From assembly GCF_016458235.1 (NCBI RefSeq), contig NZ_JAEMHK010000017.1, positions 1 to 64,000 of the forward strand: a DNA stretch of 64,000 nucleotides, written 5' to 3'. Below are positions 28,946 to 37,811 of this stretch, one piece after another. This DNA comes from Geomonas propionica. Lineage in GTDB: Bacteria; Desulfobacterota; Desulfuromonadia; Geobacterales; Geobacteraceae. Under the pieces are notes generated by a model. That model had not been told where the DNA came from. It did no database searches and saw only the letters and a list, made by a program, of their open reading frames with translations. Position 1 is the stretch's first letter. The number at the start of each line of letters is the position of its first letter. A program made the translations under genes and the position numbers.

Positions 28946-31018
28946 CTACTGAACGACCAGCAGGAGTTGGCCGATGTCGACGGCGTTTCCTTCCTGGATC
29001 ATGATCTGGCCGACGACACCGTCCTTTTCGGCGAAGATCTCGTTCTCCATCTTCATCGCTTCGAGGATCAGGAGCAGATCGCCCGCCTGGACCGCCTGCC
29101 CCTGTTCGACCTCGATCTTCCAGACGTTGCCGGCCAGCGGCGCCACGACGCCACCCTCGGCGGGAACGGCGGCAGCTGCGGTTGCGGCCGGGGCCGTAGC
29201 GGCGGCCTGTGCGTCATCGGCGCCCACGATGGTCACCAGGGGAGCGCCGATGTCGACGGCGGTACCCTCTTCGATGTGGATGGCGCCCACGACCCCGTCG
29301 CGGTCAGCGAAGATCTCGTTCTCCATCTTCATCGCTTCGAGGATCAGGAGCAGATCTCCTTCCTGCACCTGTTGGCCCGGCTCGCATTCGATCTTCCAGA
29401 CGTTGCCGGCCAAGGGCGACACGATGGTCTTGCCGGCGACAGCGGTTGGGGCCGCTGCCGGTGCCGTGCCGCCGACGGCGGAGGCCGCCGCGGCTGCGGC
29501 CGCTGCCGCGCCAGTCGCCTTGGCAACCTGCACCACAAAGGTCTGACCGCCACCGGTAACGGTATAGGTATCGCCGCCGGAGATCTCGGCTGCCGCCGCT
29601 TTTTTGGGGGCCGCGTCCTCGGCGGTCGGTACCGGCTCAAACATGCCAGGGTTATCGCGATGCTCGAGGAATTTGAGTCCAACCTGCTGGAACAGCGCGT
29701 AGGTGAGCACGTCCTCCACCTCGTGATCGCCAAACTTCAGGTGCTTCTCTTTTGAGATCTCGCGCAGCTCGGCGGTGAGTTTGTCCATCTCGGCGTTGAG
29801 GAGATCGGCCGGGCGGCAGGTGATCGGATCGGCGCCCGCCAGAACTTTCTGCTGCAGCTCCTTGTTCACCGGGGCGGAAGTCGCACCGTACTCCCCTTTG
29901 AGTACCGCCGCGGTCTCCTTGGTCATCGACTTGTAGCGCTCGCCGGTCAGGACGTTGATGACGGCCTGGGTGCCGACGATCTGCGAGGTCGGGGTGACCA
30001 GCGGGATCATGCCGAGATCCTGGCGGACCTTCGGGATCTCGGCCAGCACCAGATCCATCTTGTGCCCGGCGTTCTGCTCCTTCAGCTGGCTCTCCATGTT
30101 GGTGAGCATGCCGCCGGGGACCTGGGCGGTGATGATGCGGGCGTCGACCCCCTTCAGGGAGCCCTCGAACTTCGCGTACTTCTTGCGCACCACGGTGAAG
30201 TAGTCGGCGATCTCCTGCAAAAGCACCGTGTCGAGGCCGGTGGCTTGGTCGGTATCGGCAAAGATGGCTGCCAGGGTCTCGGTGGGGGAATGGCCGTAGG
30301 TCATGCTCATCGAGGAGATGGAGGTGTCGACGTTTTCCACCCCCGCCTCGATCGCCTTGACGTAGGCCGCCGTGGACATGCCGGTGGTGGCGTGGCACTG
30401 CATGTGGATGGGGATCTTGATCGCCTTCTTGAGCGCCTTCACGAGATCGTAGGCGGCGTAGGGGGCCATGAGACCGGCCATGTCCTTGATGCACAAGGAG
30501 TGCGCCCCCATGTCCTCGATCTTCCTGGCGAGGTCGACCCACTTCGGGATGGTGTCCACCGGGCTCACCGTGTAGGAAAGCGTCCCCTGGGCGTGCTTGC
30601 CCTGCTTGATGACCGCCTTGATGGCGGTGTCCAGGTTGCGCGGGTCGTTCATGGCGTCGAAGACGCGGAAGACGTCGATGCCGTTCACCGCGGAGCGCTC
30701 CACGAACTTCTCCACCACGTCGTCGGCGTAGTGGCGGTAGCCCAGGATGTTCTGCCCGCGGAACAGCATCTGCTGCGGCGTGTTGGGCATCGCCTTCTTC
30801 AGTTCGCGCAGGCGCTCCCAGGGGTCCTCGCCGAGGAAGCGGATGCAGGAGTCGAAGGTCGCCCCTCCCCACATCTCGATCGACCAGTAGCCAACCTGGT
30901 CCAGCTTCGCGGCGATGGGAAGCATGTCGTCCAGGCGCAGGCGGGTCGCGAACAAGGACTGGTGGGCGTCCCTGAGGACGACTTCGGTGATCCCTAACGG
31001 TTTCGTTGTCTTGGCCAT
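28946..31018 (-). CDS. Biotin-dependent pyruvate/oxaloacetate carboxyltransferase with two biotinyl domains
   Basis: A 690-residue protein of the OadA / transcarboxylase-5S / pyruvate carboxylase B type. The N-terminal barrel has [12 protein letters not shown] (metal Asp), HMQCHATTG (metal His) and [13 protein letters not shown] with the carbamylated lysine; the linker is Ala-rich. The C-terminus carries two successive biotinyl domains, each with LEAMKMENE; the biotin lysines would be Lys564 and Lys656, 92 residues apart. No biotin carboxylase and no membrane decarboxylase subunit is nearby. It lies between maeB and a GcdA-like acyl-CoA carboxyltransferase, so carboxyl transfer between pyruvate and an acyl-CoA is a plausible role. 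Oxaloacetate decarboxylase or pyruvate carboxylase subunit are alternatives. Confidence 0.9.
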   Translation of the reverse strand: MAKTTKPLGITEVVLRDAHQSLFATRLRLDDMLPIAAKLDQVGYWSIEMWGGATFDSCIRFLGEDPWERLRELKKAMPNTPQQMLFRGQNILGYRHYADDVVEKFVERSAVNGIDVFRVFDAMNDPRNLDTAIKAVIKQGKHAQGTLSYTVSPVDTIPKWVDLARKIEDMGAHSLCIKDMAGLMAPYAAYDLVKALKKAIKIPIHMQCHATTGMSTAAYVKAIEAGVENVDTSISSMSMTYGHSPTETLAAIFADTDQATGLDTVLLQEIADYFTVVRKKYAKFEGSLKGVDARIITAQVPGGMLTNMESQLKEQNAGHKMDLVLAEIPKVRQDLGMIPLVTPTSQIVGTQAVINVLTGERYKSMTKETAAVLKGEYGATSAPVNKELQQKVLAGADPITCRPADLLNAEMDKLTAELREISKEKHLKFGDHEVEDVLTYALFQQVGLKFLEHRDNPGMFEPVPTAEDAAPKKAAAAEISGGDTYTVTGGGQTFVVQVAKATGAAAAAAAAASAVGGTAPAAAPTAVAGKTIVSPLAGNVWKIECEPGQQVQEGDLLLILEAMKMENEIFADRDGVVGAIHIEEGTAVDIGAPLVTIVGADDAQAAATAPAATAAAAVPAEGGVVAPLAGNVWKIEVEQGQAVQAGDLLLILEAMKMENEIFAEKDGVVGQIMIQEGNAVDIGQLLLVVQ

Positions 31019-31088
31019 CTTCGTCTCCGTAAATATCTGTGAAGTTAAGCTGCTGAAGTGTTTGTTTAAAAGATGCCTGTTAAGCTGC

Positions 31089-31125
31089 TGGGGGCGAAAG
31101 GCAAATCCCCCTAACCCCCCTTTTG
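31089..31125. repeat. Intergenic repeat element (AAATCCCCC family)
   Basis: AAATCCCCCTAACCCCCCTT followed by TTGGGGTGGG is a degenerate copy of the repeat at 15763, in the 215-base gap between the carboxyltransferase and the gcdA-like gene. No gene or clear promoter was seen in the rest of the gap. Confidence 0.55.
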
Positions 31126-31233
31126 GGGTGGGTAAGGCGGCTATCGCGGAATGGAGCGTTCCGCTAGAGGGACAGGCACCTAACGGAGCCAGTCCCTTCT
31201 GCTACCCCTCCCTCTTAGGAATGCATTCCGCAC

Positions 31234-32991
31234 CTATCCCCTGATGATCCTCGGCAGGAGCAGCTGGTGCACCGGGGTGATCGACTTCGGGTTCTGGTAG
31301 TTGGCGCCGGTGAAGGCCTGGATGTACCTGCGCAGATCGGGGAGCTGGACGATCTCGTCCACGAACCCGCTGATGGCGCAGTACGCCGGGCGCGACTTCT
31401 CCTGGTAGTCCTGGATCATCTGGTTCATCTTGCCGATGACCGGTGCAAGATCGCCGCCGGCATCCTGCTCCTTCACCAGGCGGCGCGCATAGGAGGCGGC
31501 GGCCGCGGTCTCACCGTGCATCACGTAGATCTCGGTAAGCGGGGTGCCCAGGGTGAAGGCATTGTTGTTGTTCGCCTGCGGGCCGCACATGATGTAGTGG
31601 GCCGCCGCAGTCCCCTTCCTGAGCACGACGCACATCATGGAGAGCTCGGTCTGCTCGATGGAGTAGACCAGCGACTGCCCCAGGGCCAGGAGCTCCGCTT
31701 CCTCGGCGAGGTCGCCAACGTCGATGCCGGTGGTGTCCTGGAGCCAGACGATGGGAAGGTTGTCACGACCGCACAGCGTCACGAACTCGGCCTGCTTGAT
31801 GAGCCCCTCGCGGTAATGCTTGCCCCCCACGGCCGGATAGGCGCCCTTGGCGTACTCGGGGTACCCGGGGAAGACGCCCTGGCGGTTGCCGATGAAGGCG
31901 ACGGGGAAGCCGTCCACTTTGGCGATGCCGGTGTAGACCTCGCGGCCGTAGTCCGGGCGGTATTCCATGAACTCGCTGTTGTCGGTCAGGCGCGCCAGAA
32001 TCTGGATAGCATCGTAGGGACGTTTCTGGTTCGCCGGCAGGATCATGTTGAGATCCTGCTCCGGGAAGCGGGGGGGCGCGGGGGCGGCAACGCGGAACAT
32101 GGCAGGGTCGTAGGCGGGCATCATGCGCATGTAGTCCTTGATGCCGTCCAGGACCCCGGTTTCGGTGTCATGCACTTCGCGGAAGTAGGCGGTCTGGTCG
32201 AAATGGGTCTCGACGCGCCCCGGGTCCTTCGCCTTGAAGTTGCGGGTGGCGTCGATGAGCGCCTGCGCGGCCTCGGCGTCGATGTGCCCCTTGGGGTTCA
32301 TGCCGCCGACGATGCCCGCTCCGCCTACCGCGATGTTGGCGCCGTCATGGGCGAGCAGGATGGTCGGGCTGATCCCCTGGTAGCCGCCCCCGGCGGGGTT
32401 GGTGCCGTAGATGCCGTTGAGGATCGGGATACCGAGGTGGTTCAGGTCGGCATGGCGGTAGAAGGGAGCACCGCTGGAGCGGCGACCGGCGTACACCGTC
32501 TCCTGCTCCATGAGCTTCACCCCGGAACAGTTGGTGAGCCAGACCAGCGGGACGTTGAGGCGCTTGGCCATGTCGGTGACCATGAGGATGTTCTCGGACT
32601 GCCCGGCGATCCAGGCCCCCGCCATCACCTTGTTGTCAAAGCCGATGATGACCGCCCACCGCTCTTCGATGCGCCCGATGCCGTTGACGACCCCGGTGCA
32701 CCCTTCCTCGTTGTTCTTGGGGTTGTAGAGCGTGTGCAGGGGCGCCCAGGTCCCGGCATCGACCAGGTAATCGAGGCGGTCGTATATGGTCATCCCGCCG
32801 CGCTCATGGATCTTCTTGGCCGGAATGCCTGCGTTTTTCACCCGTTCCGTCTCCTGGGCGAGGAGCTGTACCTGCTCGTCGACCAGCGCCACGTTTTCCT
32901 GCGAGCGTTTCACTTCCGCATCGCTCAGCGCCTTGCCGATGTCGGCCATCTTCTCGAAGTAGGGGCGCAGCGGTGTCTGCTTTCGTGCCAT
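31234..32991 (-). CDS. gcdA: Glutaconyl-CoA decarboxylase alpha-subunit-like carboxyltransferase
   Basis: A 585-residue acyl-CoA carboxyltransferase, close to the 587 residues of GcdA and longer than PccB-type subunits (about 510-530). N-terminal carboxyltransferase half: KKIHERGGMTIYDRLDYL and GTNPAGGGYQGISPT; C-terminal half: YRPDYGREVYTG, FIGNRQGVFPGYPEYA and DTTGIDVGD. It would move the carboxyl group from glutaconyl-CoA to a biotin carrier, leaving crotonyl-CoA. Directly downstream of a glutaryl-CoA-type dehydrogenase and upstream of the two-biotin carboxyltransferase. GcdB, GcdC and GcdD equivalents are absent here. ATG at 32991 preferred (AAAAGGAA upstream). Confidence 0.87.
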   Translation of the reverse strand: MARKQTPLRPYFEKMADIGKALSDAEVKRSQENVALVDEQVQLLAQETERVKNAGIPAKKIHERGGMTIYDRLDYLVDAGTWAPLHTLYNPKNNEEGCTGVVNGIGRIEERWAVIIGFDNKVMAGAWIAGQSENILMVTDMAKRLNVPLVWLTNCSGVKLMEQETVYAGRRSSGAPFYRHADLNHLGIPILNGIYGTNPAGGGYQGISPTILLAHDGANIAVGGAGIVGGMNPKGHIDAEAAQALIDATRNFKAKDPGRVETHFDQTAYFREVHDTETGVLDGIKDYMRMMPAYDPAMFRVAAPAPPRFPEQDLNMILPANQKRPYDAIQILARLTDNSEFMEYRPDYGREVYTGIAKVDGFPVAFIGNRQGVFPGYPEYAKGAYPAVGGKHYREGLIKQAEFVTLCGRDNLPIVWLQDTTGIDVGDLAEEAELLALGQSLVYSIEQTELSMMCVVLRKGTAAAHYIMCGPQANNNNAFTLGTPLTEIYVMHGETAAAASYARRLVKEQDAGGDLAPVIGKMNQMIQDYQEKSRPAYCAISGFVDEIVQLPDLRRYIQAFTGANYQNPKSITPVHQLLLPRIIRG

Positions 32992-33027
32992 GGTGGGTTC
33001 CTTTTCGTTGAATTTGGATGAGCAAGG

Positions 33028-33166
33028 CAAATCCCCCCTACCAGGGTTGTCCGTATCCCCCCCTCCCCTCGCGGGAGGGGGTTAGGGGGTGGGGGTAGGT
33101 GCCACATGTGCGCTGGTGGCAAGTTCACCCACCCCCCTGCCCCCTCCCGTCAAGGGAGGGGGGGAG
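33028..33166. repeat. Intergenic GC-rich repeat pair (CCCCTCCC family)
   Basis: Facing blocks, CCCCTCCCCTCGCGGGAGGG with a GGGGGTTAGGGGGTGGGGG tail, and CACCCCCCTGCCCCCTCCCG, make an inverted repeat between the acyl-CoA dehydrogenase and gcdA. Related to the elements at 48563, 54215 and 56530. Confidence 0.7.
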
Positions 33167-33204
33167 TTGGAAACGGCCAGGAAGGGGTTCGCGCCACGAC
33201 TTCT

Positions 33205-34362
33205 CTAGCGGTTGACGACGTCGCCTAGGGCGAAGCCGGCGATGATGGTCTTTTGGATGTTGCTGGTACCTTCCACGGTCCTGAGGGACATGGAGTCGCG
33301 CAGCCAGCGCTCGGCCGGGTATTCGGTGGAGAAGCCGTAGCTGCCGAAGATCTTCATGGTCTCGGTGGCGGCGTGGACCGCCGCCTCGGAGGCGAACAGC
33401 TTGGCCATCGAGGTCTGGTACTGGTTCGGGAGCCCCTGGTCCTTGAGCCAAGCGGCCTGGTAGACGAGAAGGCGTGCCGCCTCGTGCTCGGCAACCATCT
33501 CGGCGATGGAGGCCTGGACCATCTGATAGGAGCCGATCTTCTTGCCAAACTGGGTCCTCTCATTGGCGTAGCCGATGGCCGCCTCGATGGCGCCGGCGCC
33601 GATGCCCAGGGCCCCGGCCGCACAGCTGATGCGGGTGTTGTTCAGCTGCCACATGCAGATCTGGAAACCCTGCCCCACTTCACCCAGCACCGAGTCCTTG
33701 GGAATCTTGGCCTGGTTGAAGGAGATCTCGCCGGTCGGGGCGCAGTGGAGACCGACCTTGCTCTCGATGGCGGCGGTGATGATCCCCTCATTCCCTTTCA
33801 GGTTGATGATGAAACAGGTGAGTCCCTTGTGCTTGGCGGCCCGGTCGGTGACGGCGTAGAGCAGGCCCCAGTCACCCACGTGGGCGTTGGAGATCCACAT
33901 TTTCTGGCCGTTGATCTCCCAGTGGTCGCCGCGGTCGGTGGCGGTGGTCCCCATGCTCACGACGTCCGAGCCGGAGTTGGGCTCGGTAATGGCAAAAAAG
34001 CCGAAGGACTCAGCGCTCACCCAGTCCGGGATGAAGCGTTCCTTCTGCTCCTTGCTGCCGAACCTGTTGACGGTGAGGGAGGGGCCGATGTTCTGCATGT
34101 TGAGGGGGAGCCGCGACGAGCCGCTCACCGTGGCGAGCTGTTCGGCCAGGATCACCGACTCGAGGAAGCCGCAGCCGTTGCCGCCGTACTCCTCGGGCAG
34201 GCCGCAGCCGAAGAACCCCAGGGAGGCCATCTTTTTCACAAGTTCGGGACGGAAGGTGTGGTTGGCCTCGTCCTCCTTCAGGGTGGGAAGGATCTCCTTC
34301 TGGGCGAAGTCCCTCGCCATCTCTTGCATCATTTTCTGTTCATCCGTTAATCCGAACCGCAT
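33205..34362 (-). CDS. Acyl-CoA dehydrogenase, probable glutaryl-CoA dehydrogenase
   Basis: A 385-residue FAD enzyme: MRFGLTDEQKMMQEMARDF, FFAITEPNSGSDVVSM, KMWISNAHVGDWGLLYAVT, and R-T-x-FGKKIGSYQMVQ. The probable catalytic base is Glu364 in SLRTVEGTSNIQK. Genes around it are bam genes and gcdA, so glutaryl-CoA is the likely substrate. From memory of structural work, decarboxylating glutaryl-CoA dehydrogenases carry Tyr before the catalytic Glu and the non-decarboxylating Desulfococcus enzyme has Val; here it is Val363. That fits release of glutaconyl-CoA, but Val there is not unique to this group. Start at 34362 with AGGAGG. Confidence 0.85.
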   Translation of the reverse strand: MRFGLTDEQKMMQEMARDFAQKEILPTLKEDEANHTFRPELVKKMASLGFFGCGLPEEYGGNGCGFLESVILAEQLATVSGSSRLPLNMQNIGPSLTVNRFGSKEQKERFIPDWVSAESFGFFAITEPNSGSDVVSMGTTATDRGDHWEINGQKMWISNAHVGDWGLLYAVTDRAAKHKGLTCFIINLKGNEGIITAAIESKVGLHCAPTGEISFNQAKIPKDSVLGEVGQGFQICMWQLNNTRISCAAGALGIGAGAIEAAIGYANERTQFGKKIGSYQMVQASIAEMVAEHEAARLLVYQAAWLKDQGLPNQYQTSMAKLFASEAAVHAATETMKIFGSYGFSTEYPAERWLRDSMSLRTVEGTSNIQKTIIAGFALGDVVNR

Positions 34363-34536
34363 GACGACCTCCTGGTTTTTTTTATTTGGTGAGGGGCGCA
34401 CCGCCCCTTGCATCTAAGATTTCCCTCGCCCCCGGGGGTGGCCCGAGGACCGGATGGGGAACTCGCACCCCAACGATAAACACCCACCGCGGCCCCCGGG
34501 GGCAAGAGATTCACGCTCTCCCGTGACCCGACTCCG

Positions 34537-35184
34537 CTAGCCGCAGCTTCCCGAGCAGGAGCAGGAGCCGGCGCAACCGGCCTCCTGCGCCGCCTCTTCG
34601 GGGGGTGTGGCCAGCGCCTCGGTCAACACGTAGGCCGCCTGTAGCGCGGAGGTCGGACAAAGGGGAAAGCACTCCTTGCAGTCCCAGCATTCCTTGCCGG
34701 CGACGTCGGGGATGAAACTGATCTCGCGCCGCGGACCACGGTCGATGTAGCCGATGGCGTTCTTCTTCTTGACCTCGTTGCAGTACCTGACGCACAGGCC
34801 GCAGAGGATGCAGAAGGAGGGGTCCTTGTCGAAGCGGTCGCGGTCGGCGCCGTACTCCTCGGCCAGCTCCAGAAGCTGTGGCGCGTCCGGGGCGTGGGCC
34901 ATCATCTGCTCCACCAGCACCTTGCGGATCTTGGCCAGCTTCTCGGTCTTGGTCTGTACCACCATCCCCTTTTCCGCCGGGTAGACGCAGGCGGCGACCA
35001 GCTGGTTCCTTCCGTTGGCCTCCGCCTCCACCGTGCAGATCCGGCAGGCGCCGTACGGCTCCAACTGGTCGTGGTGGCAAAGGGTCGGGATCCTGATCCC
35101 CGCCGTTTTCGCGGCCTCTACGATGGTCATCCCTTCCCGGGCGGTGACCTCTTTCCCATCTATCTGCAGGACGAATTCGCTCAT
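34537..35184 (-). CDS. bamI: NuoG-like FeS subunit of the class II benzoyl-CoA reductase complex
   Basis: A 215-residue protein: N-terminal [2Fe-2S] domain (PTLCHHDQLEPYGACRICTV and AACVYPA), then 2[4Fe-4S] domain (CILCGLCVRYCNEV and CWDCKECFPLCPTSA). It equals the N-terminal third of complex I NuoG and matches BamI as described in Geobacter metallireducens. The extreme C-terminus is unusual, with five cysteines in the last fifteen residues (GCAGSCSCSGSCG). The gene follows bamH after a 218-base gap full of hairpin repeats. With BamG and BamH it probably forms a module passing electrons to or from the BamB-F core. Confidence 0.88.
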   Translation of the reverse strand: MSEFVLQIDGKEVTAREGMTIVEAAKTAGIRIPTLCHHDQLEPYGACRICTVEAEANGRNQLVAACVYPAEKGMVVQTKTEKLAKIRKVLVEQMMAHAPDAPQLLELAEEYGADRDRFDKDPSFCILCGLCVRYCNEVKKKNAIGYIDRGPRREISFIPDVAGKECWDCKECFPLCPTSALQAAYVLTEALATPPEEAAQEAGCAGSCSCSGSCG

Positions 35185-35206
35185 GTTGTATTCCTTTCAA
35201 GAGGCC

Positions 35207-35382
35207 TTTTCCCCCCTCGCCCTTCGGGAGAGGGGCTGGGGGTGAGGGCGCTGCCACGATGCTTGATTGTGCCTGGTACGGACTCCCTCACCCCGACCCT
35301 CTCCCAGTGGGAGAGGGAGTGTGTGATGGTGCCTGGTAGAGACTCCCTCACCCCGGCCATCCCCCGGGGGGAGAGGGAGTGT
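35207..35382. repeat. Three intergenic hairpin repeats between bamH and bamI
   Basis: One GGGAGAGGGGCTGGGGGTGA unit on one side faces two consecutive units reading CCCTCACCCCGACCCTCTCC and CCCTCACCCCGGCCATCCCC. The two facing units share the flanking word GGGAGTGT, so one looks like a local duplication. Confidence 0.7.
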
Positions 35383-35402
35383 CGGAGTAATGTTGTCGAC
35401 GC

Positions 35403-37313
35403 TTACGCCAAGGCCCGCTTTTCCTGCGGGATCGGAGCCGGGACCGGCACGCCGGAGAGCTTGTCGATGGCCTGGAAGGCCGCCGGACAGGCCTCGATGC
35501 AGGTGCCGCACTTGGTGCACTTCTCCTGGTCGATGACGTGGATGGTCTTCTTGCCCCCCTCGATGGCGTTGGCGGGGCACTTCCTCAAGCAGCTGCCGCA
35601 CCCTTTGCACTTGTCCGGGGCGATGTGGAAGGCGATCAGCTCCTTGCAGGACAGGGCCGGGCAGCGTTTCTCCTTGATGTGGGCCTCGTACTCCTCGCGG
35701 AAGTACTTCAGCGTCGAGAGAACCGGGTTCGGCGCGGTCTTGCCCAGCGCACAGAGGGCAGCACCCTGCGTCGCCATCGCCATGTTCTCGAGGAGCTCGA
35801 TGTCACCTTCCTTCCCTCTCCCCTGGGTGATGTCGGTCATCACCTTGAGCATCTGCCTGATCCCCTCGCGGCAGGGAACGCACTTGCCGCACGACTCGTC
35901 GCTCAGGAACTCGAGGAAGTAGCGGGCGATGTCGACGAGACAGGTGTCCTCGTCCATGACGATCATGCCGCCCGAGCCCATCATGGCGCCCATCTTCATC
36001 AGCTCGTCGAAGTCCACCTTGACGTCGAGGTACGCCTCGGGGATGCAGCCACCCGACGGTCCGCCGGTCTGCACCGCTTTGAATTTTTTCCCCTTGGGAA
36101 CGCCGCCGCCGATCTTGTAGATGATGTCGCGCAGCGGTATCCCCATCGGCACCTCGACGAGGCCGGTATTGTTCACCTTGCCGACCAGCGAGAAGATCTT
36201 GGTCCCCTTGCTGCTCTCGGTACCGACCGAGGAGAAGTACTCCGCCCCCTGGTTGATGATCACCGGGATGTTGGCCCAGGTCTCCACGTTGTTGATGTTG
36301 GTCGGCTTGCCCCAAAGGCCCTTGTTGGCGGGGAACGGCGGCCTGGACTTGGGCTCACCCGGCCTTCCTTCCAGCGAGGCGAGCAGCGAAGTCTCCTCGC
36401 CGCAGATGAAGGCGCCGGCGCCGCGGTGCACCTTGACGGTGAAGTCGAAGCCCGAGCCCATGATGTTTTTACCCAAAAGCCCGCGCCGCTCCGCCTCTTT
36501 CATCGCCACCGACAGGTTGTCGACGGCAAGCGGGTATTCCTGGCGCACGTAGATGTATCCCTCGGTGGCGCCGATGGCGTAGGCCCCGATCATGAGTCCT
36601 TCGAGGACGGTGAAGGGGTTCCCCTCCATGAGGGAGCGGTCCATGTACGCGCCGGGGTCACCCTCGTCGCAGTTCACCACCACGTACTTCTGGTCTGCCT
36701 GCGCCTTCCTGGCGAACTCCCACTTCAGGCCGGAGGGGAAGCCCGCGCCGCCACGCCCCCTGAGTTTCGCGGCCTTGACCTCGCCGATCACCTCGTCCGG
36801 GCTCATCTCGAAGAGCGCCTTGGTGAGCGCCTTGTAGCCGCCGACGGCGAGGTAGTCCTCGAGGCTCTTGGGGTCGATCTTGCGGTTAAGCCCCAGGATG
36901 AGCCGCTGCTGGTTCTTGTAGAAGGGAATGTCGTGCTCGTAGCTCGACTTCTCCCCGTTGGTCGGGTCGACGTAGAGGAGTCGCTCGACGAGCTTCTTTT
37001 CCTTGAAGGTGTGGGAGATGATCTCGCAGATGTCCTCGGGCTTCACTTTCAGGTAGCAGATCCCCTCCGGGTAAATGACCACGATGGGCCCCTGCTCGCA
37101 GAAGCCGTGGCAGCCGGTCCTCCTGAAATCGACCTGGCCGGTGAGCCCGTGGTTCTCCAGTTCCGCGACGACGGCTGCGGCAACCTTCTCGCTTCCCGTG
37201 GCGTGGCAGGCGCTGCCGGAGCAGAGCGTGATGCAGGGCCTGTCGTCGCTGCGCTTCGACAGGATGCTCCTCCTGAACTCTTCCAATTCCGCTGGCGAAT
37301 TTATCCTTGGCAT
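35403..37313 (-). CDS. bamH: NuoF-like flavoprotein subunit of the class II benzoyl-CoA reductase complex
   Basis: A 636-residue protein. N-terminal thioredoxin-like [2Fe-2S] domain (CSGSACHATG and RTGCHGFCEQGPIV, about 30-100), NuoF FMN/NADH domain (KLRGRGGAGFPSGLKWEFA; CGEETSLLASLEGRPGEPKS), SLBB, [4Fe-4S] site SCGKCVPCREGIRQM, and a C-terminal 2[4Fe-4S] ferredoxin (CKGCGSCLRKCPANAI; CTKCGTCIEACPAAF). The same layout occurs in NADH-dependent bifurcating enzymes. It starts 9 bases after bamG. Role inferred: NAD(H)-linked electron exchange for benzoyl-CoA reduction. Confidence 0.92.
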   Translation of the reverse strand: MPRINSPAELEEFRRSILSKRSDDRPCITLCSGSACHATGSEKVAAAVVAELENHGLTGQVDFRRTGCHGFCEQGPIVVIYPEGICYLKVKPEDICEIISHTFKEKKLVERLLYVDPTNGEKSSYEHDIPFYKNQQRLILGLNRKIDPKSLEDYLAVGGYKALTKALFEMSPDEVIGEVKAAKLRGRGGAGFPSGLKWEFARKAQADQKYVVVNCDEGDPGAYMDRSLMEGNPFTVLEGLMIGAYAIGATEGYIYVRQEYPLAVDNLSVAMKEAERRGLLGKNIMGSGFDFTVKVHRGAGAFICGEETSLLASLEGRPGEPKSRPPFPANKGLWGKPTNINNVETWANIPVIINQGAEYFSSVGTESSKGTKIFSLVGKVNNTGLVEVPMGIPLRDIIYKIGGGVPKGKKFKAVQTGGPSGGCIPEAYLDVKVDFDELMKMGAMMGSGGMIVMDEDTCLVDIARYFLEFLSDESCGKCVPCREGIRQMLKVMTDITQGRGKEGDIELLENMAMATQGAALCALGKTAPNPVLSTLKYFREEYEAHIKEKRCPALSCKELIAFHIAPDKCKGCGSCLRKCPANAIEGGKKTIHVIDQEKCTKCGTCIEACPAAFQAIDKLSGVPVPAPIPQEKRALA

Positions 37314-37322
37314 AAGCGCCCC

Positions 37323-37796
37323 TTACTCGTAGTTTTTCAGCACGTCTGCCGCCTGTGCAGGCGCCACGTTGCCGTGATATTCACCGTCGACCACCATGAC
37401 CGGCCCGAGGGCGCAGCACCCGAGACAGTTGACCGTCTCGAGGCTGAACTTGAGCTCGGCGTCGGTCTCTCCCGCCTTGATCCTGGTCGCATCGGAGATG
37501 GTGTCGAGCACCCTTTGCGCGCCGCGCACGTGGCAGGCCGTCCCCATGCAGACATGGATCTGGTGGCGCCCCTTGGGAACCTGGCTGAACGCCTTGTAGA
37601 AGGTGGTGATGTGCTGGATCCGGTTCATCGGGACATCCAGCTTCTCGGCCACCCGGTCCAGCGCCTGCTTGGGAAGCCAGTGGTGCTCGGCCTGGATGTC
37701 CAAAAGGATCTGGATCAGCGAGCTCTGCTCGGCGTTGTGGTCGTCAATGATCTGGTCGATTCTCGTAATATCCATGCACATGGCAGCGGTCCTCAT
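37323..37796 (-). CDS. bamG: NuoE-like [2Fe-2S] subunit of the class II benzoyl-CoA reductase complex
   Basis: A 157-residue NuoE/HoxE-type protein. The [2Fe-2S] ligands are in CMGTACHVRGA and CLGCCALGPVMVV; the N-terminal helical domain has LIQILLDIQAEHHWLPKQAL. Start at 37796 (GAAGGA a little close) or the in-frame ATG at 37781 (GAGG 9 bases upstream); both keep the domain complete. It lies between bamF and bamH with very short gaps. Confidence 0.9.
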   Translation of the reverse strand: MRTAAMCMDITRIDQIIDDHNAEQSSLIQILLDIQAEHHWLPKQALDRVAEKLDVPMNRIQHITTFYKAFSQVPKGRHQIHVCMGTACHVRGAQRVLDTISDATRIKAGETDAELKFSLETVNCLGCCALGPVMVVDGEYHGNVAPAQAADVLKNYE

Positions 37797-37811
37797 TTTC
37801 CTTCGTTGTGA

